Shown in pieces: positions 15,743-15,912 of a stretch of DNA of 15,912 bases (position 1 is its first letter; each line of letters starts with the position of its first letter). The notes below the pieces were generated by a model. It was given only the letters and a program-made list of their open reading frames with translations, was not told the origin of the DNA and made no database searches. The stretch spans positions 27,013-42,924 of the forward strand of contig DGWC01000070.1 of the NCBI GenBank assembly GCA_002395135.1, in the 5' to 3' direction. Origin of the DNA: Prevotella sp. UBA4268 (GTDB lineage: Bacteria > Bacteroidota > Bacteroidia > Bacteroidales > Bacteroidaceae). The translations under genes and the position numbers were made by a program.

Positions 15743-15912
15743 ATGAAGAAAAAGTTTATTTGCGCCGTTTGTGGATATATCTATGAATGCGATGCTGCTC
15801 CCGAGAAGTGCCCCATCTGTAAGGCTCCTGCTTCTAAGTTCTCTGAACTGAAGGACGATGGTGAAACGACCTATGCTACCGTTCACAAGATTGGTGACGG
15901 CAAGCCCGAGGG
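15743..15912 (+). CDS. Reverse rubrerythrin-like protein (5' part, cut by window edge)
   Basis: The 56 complete codons encode an N-terminal rubredoxin-like iron site: CAVC (Cys7, Cys10) and CPIC (Cys23, Cys26) within [29 protein letters not shown]. In Bacteroidota, proteins starting this way carry the rubredoxin-like domain before a ferritin-like diiron domain (reverse rubrerythrin, often annotated NADH peroxidase or rubrerythrin). They reduce hydrogen peroxide in anaerobes. The diiron domain lies beyond the window, so a short stand-alone rubredoxin-like protein cannot be excluded, although the continuing frame after residue 40 argues against it. An additional Cys16 lies between the two pairs. 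The gene has its own consensus promoter; any peroxide control is not visible from sequence. Confidence 0.78.
   Translation, partial: MKKKFICAVCGYIYECDAAPEKCPICKAPASKFSELKDDGETTYATVHKIGDGKPE

Overview
The window looks like chromosomal DNA of a Bacteroidota species, order Bacteroidales and most likely a Prevotella-like genus. Three things point there. SecA has the long Bacteroidota form. Six intergenic regions carry a TAnnTTTG -7 box, paired at 19-21 bp with a TTTG, TTGC or TTGT -33 box, which is the signature of the Bacteroidota primary sigma factor. The gene content (Lnb/DUF4105, a PafA-like protein, LptC next to a CNNM-CBS protein and a membrane-anchored peptidylprolyl isomerase, reverse rubrerythrin) is typical of that group. 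There are no rRNA or tRNA genes, insertion sequences, integrases or CRISPR arrays, and no gene-free stretch longer than 300 bases.

Layout. (1) 1-1744, minus: 5' part of secA, cut by the window edge. (2) 1879-4499, minus: a translationally coupled pair, lnb (lipoprotein N-acyltransferase) followed by a PafA-like protein that appears to have lost its nucleophile and nearly all metal ligands. (3) 4681-7948, plus, divergent from lnb: an outer-membrane beta-barrel protein, lptC and a CNNM/CBS/CorC-HlyC membrane protein, closely spaced and probably one operon. (4) 8103-10244, plus: a PpiD/SurA-like periplasmic folding factor with its own promoter, closed by a 12-bp-stem terminator that can serve both strands. 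(5) 10349-12417, minus: two family 2 glycosyltransferases, divergent from (6) a Wzx-type flippase at 12541-13983. (7) 14224-15567, plus: an NhaD-type Na+/H+ antiporter behind a leader of about 130 nt. (8) 15743 to the end, plus: start of a reverse rubrerythrin-like gene.

The common theme is envelope building: protein export (SecA), lipoprotein maturation (Lnb), LPS transport (LptC), outer-membrane protein folding (the peptidylprolyl isomerase) and glycan assembly and flipping. The antiporter and rubrerythrin-like protein are stress and homeostasis genes.

Most of this is ordinary core genome. The items most worth a second look are the catalytically degenerate PafA-like protein coupled to Lnb, the interlocked divergent promoters at 12445-12496 built around a 12-bp palindrome, the missing active-site histidine in the parvulin-like domain, and the lptC-linked barrel of unknown function. 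I found no convincing wholly new multi-gene system.
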